This document shows, piece by piece, positions 61,860 to 64,000 of a stretch of 64,000 nucleotides of DNA. The position numbers were made by a program, and so were the translations under genes. The notes beneath the pieces are model-generated. The model saw only the letters and a list, made by a program, of their open reading frames with translations, searched no databases and was not told the DNA's origin. This DNA is from Gammaproteobacteria bacterium. GTDB lineage: Bacteria > Pseudomonadota > Gammaproteobacteria > Arenicellales > Poriferihabitantaceae. The DNA is taken from the NCBI GenBank assembly GCA_030432755.1, contig JAUILZ010000014.1, forward strand, positions 1-64,000, read 5' to 3'. Position 1 is the first letter of the stretch. Each line of letters begins with the position of its first letter.

Positions 61860-64000
61860 TCATAACCGATTTTCCACGAATGGCCGCTGTGCCTCGAACG
61901 CTTCGACTTCTTCCCAGGCAACCGCCAGGCGCCGGTCCGATACGCGCACGGACGTGCCGAGACCCTGGGCGAACACCGAGACGCGGAACTCCTCCAGCAT
62001 CCAGCGAAACGCGACGAGCGGCTCGCTGTAATCATAATCCGCGGTCATGAAGCGTTGTTGCCAGGGCTTGATTCGCGCCAGACGCTGGAGGTCGGTCTGC
62101 GGGTCGAGACGCGCCTGCTCGAGGCGCACCGAAACACCCTCGAGATAGCGCGCCAACTCCCCCAGCCAGCGCGCGGGGGTATCGTCGACGAAACCGTCGT
62201 ACACCAGCCAGCCTACCTGCTCGCGCACGTCGGCCAGGGTCTCCGCGGATATTGCGCCCGAGTGTTTCCCCAGCCACGTGCGCACAGTGTGATGCGCGGC
62301 CAGCGTTGCCGCCACCTGGCGCGCGATGGTCTCCAGCATCGCCGGCAGTTCGGATGCCCGCCGCGTCACCAGCGACTCGAACGCCGCGCGCGTCCGCACC
62401 ACGGGTTCGTCTTCGAAGAACACCCGATCCTGGGCCTTGTGCAACATCGCGAGCTGCAATGCCGACAGGTCTCCCACGGCGGCGTAGAGCAGGCTGATCC
62501 GCTGCCAGTCCGGCAATGGCTGGCGCAGCAGCCGGCGCTGGTTCGGCAGGGTCAGCCAGAGCAACCGGCGGACGCCGTCGCGATGAGCGATGCGTGCGAT
62601 CTCCTCGCGGTCGAACACCTCGATGGCGACGCTGTCCTCGCAGTCCACCAGAGCGGGCCAGGCCACGGTCTCGTACTCGCCCACGCGTACGCGGATCGAT
62701 TCCGGCAAGTCAGTGAAATCCCAGCGGGTAATGCCGTCGCGCTCGATTTTCGCGTCACCGCTGTCGACGAAGCTCGCATGGGCGCGGCCGCCGAACTCCG
62801 ACTGCAGCGCCTCGAGGTCGCGGCCGTACCCGAGTATCCTCTCGTCCTCGCCGACCACCGCGATGCCGATGCGCAGAAAACCGGGCAGCGCCGAGGGGTC
62901 GAAATCCGCGGGCGAAACGTCGATGCCGCGAACCTCGGCAATGGCTTCCGCGAGCGCCACCCGCAGTGGCCGCGGGTCTGTGGCCACGCGTTCCCTCACG
63001 GCCGCCACCGTATCCGGTATCGGCACCAGGTTACGCCGAAGTGACTTGGGCAATGAACGCGTCAGCGCCTCGAGCTTTTCGCCAAGCAGGCCAGGCACCA
63101 GTCGCTCGAGCACCGGCGCGCTCACCTGGTTGAGCAGCGGCAGGCGCACGCGTGCCGTGACACCGTCCTGGTCCGACGACGGGTCGTAGAGATAGTCCAG
63201 CGGCAGCGCGATGCCATTGTTGTCGATCCTGTCGGGAAACTGTTCCAGTGTTTCCCCGGGATCCCCCAAAAGCAGCCGTTCCCTGGGAATGCGAAGCGCC
63301 TGCCTCTCGTCCTCACCAAGCGTCCGGTGCCACTTGCGCAGCGCGCTCGCGCTGTTGATGTCGGCGGGAATCACTTCATCGTAGAAGGCGAAGATCTCGG
63401 CGTCGTCGACGAGGATGTCCCGCCGCCGGGTACGGTGCTCGAGAGACTCGATTTCCTCTACCAGCGCGCGGTTGTAGTTGTAGAACCCGAGGCGCGAGTC
63501 GAGGGCGCCGTCCACCAGCGCGGCGCGGATAAAGATCGCGCGGCAGTCCACGGGATTGATGCGGCTGTAGTCGCATTTGCGTCCGCTGTAGACGGTGAGG
63601 CCATAGAGCGTGGCGCGGCGCCGCGCCACCACCCGTTCCTGGCGGGGGTCCCAGTGGGGATCGCTGTAGTGGTACTGCAGCAGGTGCCCGGCGGCGGCCT
63701 CGATCCAGCCCGCTTCCACGCCCGCCACGGTGCGTGCGTAGACCTGGCCGGTCTCCACCAGCTCCGCGCACATGATCCAGCGCGGCGCGCTGCCCTGGAG
63801 AACGGAGCCGGGGAAGATACGCAGCGACTTGCCGAAGGTGCCGTCATAGGTGGCGCCCCTGGATTTCTTTGCGCCGCGTCCGCCTCGACGGTCGCCATTC
63901 GCAGCGGGCGCGGAGACGAGGGCGACATTGCAGAGGAGCCCCGTCAATAATGCGCGGTGAATGGCGTCCGGGTCCGAGCCACCGCCAACGCGAAAGCCGA
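61860..64000 (-). CDS. hrpA: ATP-dependent RNA helicase HrpA, C-terminal part (5' truncated by window edge)
   Basis: The frame continues past the window edge: codons up to 64000 read GFRVGGGSDPDAIHRALLTG, the HrpA helicase-associated segment. The visible 710 or so residues hold the OB-fold region and the DUF3418 domain typical of HrpA (for example VAWPALVDCEDSVAIEVFD), ending VEAFEAQRPFVENRL. HrpA is a DEAH-box RNA helicase involved in ribosome rescue and mRNA processing. The helicase motifs lie outside the window. Confidence 0.95.
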   Translation of the reverse strand, partial: GFRVGGGSDPDAIHRALLTGLLCNVALVSAPAANGDRRGGRGAKKSRGATYDGTFGKSLRIFPGSVLQGSAPRWIMCAELVETGQVYARTVAGVEAGWIEAAAGHLLQYHYSDPHWDPRQERVVARRRATLYGLTVYSGRKCDYSRINPVDCRAIFIRAALVDGALDSRLGFYNYNRALVEEIESLEHRTRRRDILVDDAEIFAFYDEVIPADINSASALRKWHRTLGEDERQALRIPRERLLLGDPGETLEQFPDRIDNNGIALPLDYLYDPSSDQDGVTARVRLPLLNQVSAPVLERLVPGLLGEKLEALTRSLPKSLRRNLVPIPDTVAAVRERVATDPRPLRVALAEAIAEVRGIDVSPADFDPSALPGFLRIGIAVVGEDERILGYGRDLEALQSEFGGRAHASFVDSGDAKIERDGITRWDFTDLPESIRVRVGEYETVAWPALVDCEDSVAIEVFDREEIARIAHRDGVRRLLWLTLPNQRRLLRQPLPDWQRISLLYAAVGDLSALQLAMLHKAQDRVFFEDEPVVRTRAAFESLVTRRASELPAMLETIARQVAATLAAHHTVRTWLGKHSGAISAETLADVREQVGWLVYDGFVDDTPARWLGELARYLEGVSVRLEQARLDPQTDLQRLARIKPWQQRFMTADYDYSEPLVAFRWMLEEFRVSVFAQGLGTSVRVSDRRLAVAWEEVEAFEAQRPFVENRL

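Noticed and set aside
61583-61860. Target-site duplication around the MITE-like element
   Set aside because: The 4-6 bp on either side do not match; the element may be old or generate no visible duplication.
1-64000. tRNA, rRNA or CRISPR arrays
   Set aside because: No T-arm signature with a cloverleaf, no rRNA-like segment and no regularly spaced direct repeats were noticed by reading; a tRNAscan/Infernal run would settle it.

Overview
The window is about 64 kb of GC-rich, densely coding DNA from a gammaproteobacterial chromosome. The lineage is indicated by hrpA, the miaB-phoH(ybeZ)-ybeY-lnt cluster, a ydbH-ynbE-ydbL envelope operon, an Xni-type exonuclease, a yjgR-like ATPase and a sodium:solute-symporter/histidine-kinase fusion. 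Two TRAP-transporter loci and acyl-CoA/aldehyde metabolism suggest a heterotroph living on organic acids, perhaps marine, but the genus cannot be fixed from this sequence. No rRNA, tRNA, CRISPR array, prophage or complete insertion sequence was seen.

Layout. 1-4.1 kb: the tail of an enoyl-CoA hydratase and an isopropylmalate-dehydrogenase-like gene, then a leftward set (unknown protein, SlyD, M24 peptidase, small ion channel). 4.2-9.5 kb: symporter-fused hybrid kinase, convergent with an acyl-CoA synthetase. 9.5-18.5 kb: a GntR/FCD regulator followed by a catabolic operon (gamma-glutamyltransferase-like hydrolase, fused TRAP permease, TRAP binding protein, small unknown protein, aldehyde dehydrogenase, iron alcohol dehydrogenase, Rid protein). 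Its promoter is near consensus and has a perfect 31-bp palindrome just after the predicted start of transcription. 18.5-20.4 kb: a diiron protein and a GntR/UTRA regulator, divergent around a perfect 22-bp operator-like palindrome. 20.4-25.7 kb: orphan LuxR-type response regulator, degenerate SDR, DUF2130 protein plus adenine deaminase, DMT transporter. 25.8-29.7 kb: methyltransferase, OmpR-type regulator, histidine kinase and a membrane-anchored retropepsin-like protease. 29.8-43 kb: two CadC-like winged-helix/TPR regulators, a second methyltransferase, a second iron alcohol dehydrogenase, CorA- and MscS-type transporters, DUF2797, a trans-sulfuration enzyme and a HerA-like ATPase. 43.1-48 kb: folE, xni, then ydbH-ynbE-ydbL with an extra 59-residue membrane protein. 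48.2-53.2 kb: a second TRAP system with an intrinsic terminator after the binding-protein gene and a permease carrying a long coiled-coil tail. 53.3-55.8 kb: a candidate small RNA and a CHASE2 adenylate cyclase. 55.8-64 kb: a leftward housekeeping block (hrpA, DUF218, miaB, phoH, ybeY, lnt, bioY) with a MITE-like element between hrpA and the DUF218 gene.

The most unusual items are: (i) a transcription unit of about 75 nt at 53344-53452 with consensus sigma-70 hexamers, a strong terminator and a hairpin loop that displays two anti-Shine-Dalgarno CCUCC motifs; (ii) a 262-bp element with 22-bp imperfect terminal inverted repeats that abuts a DUF218 gene lacking a usual start codon at its conserved N-terminus; (iii) 11-bp tandem repeats upstream of both a CadC/TPR regulator and a methyltransferase gene; and (iv) the GntR-controlled gamma-glutamyltransferase/TRAP operon, whose substrate is unknown.
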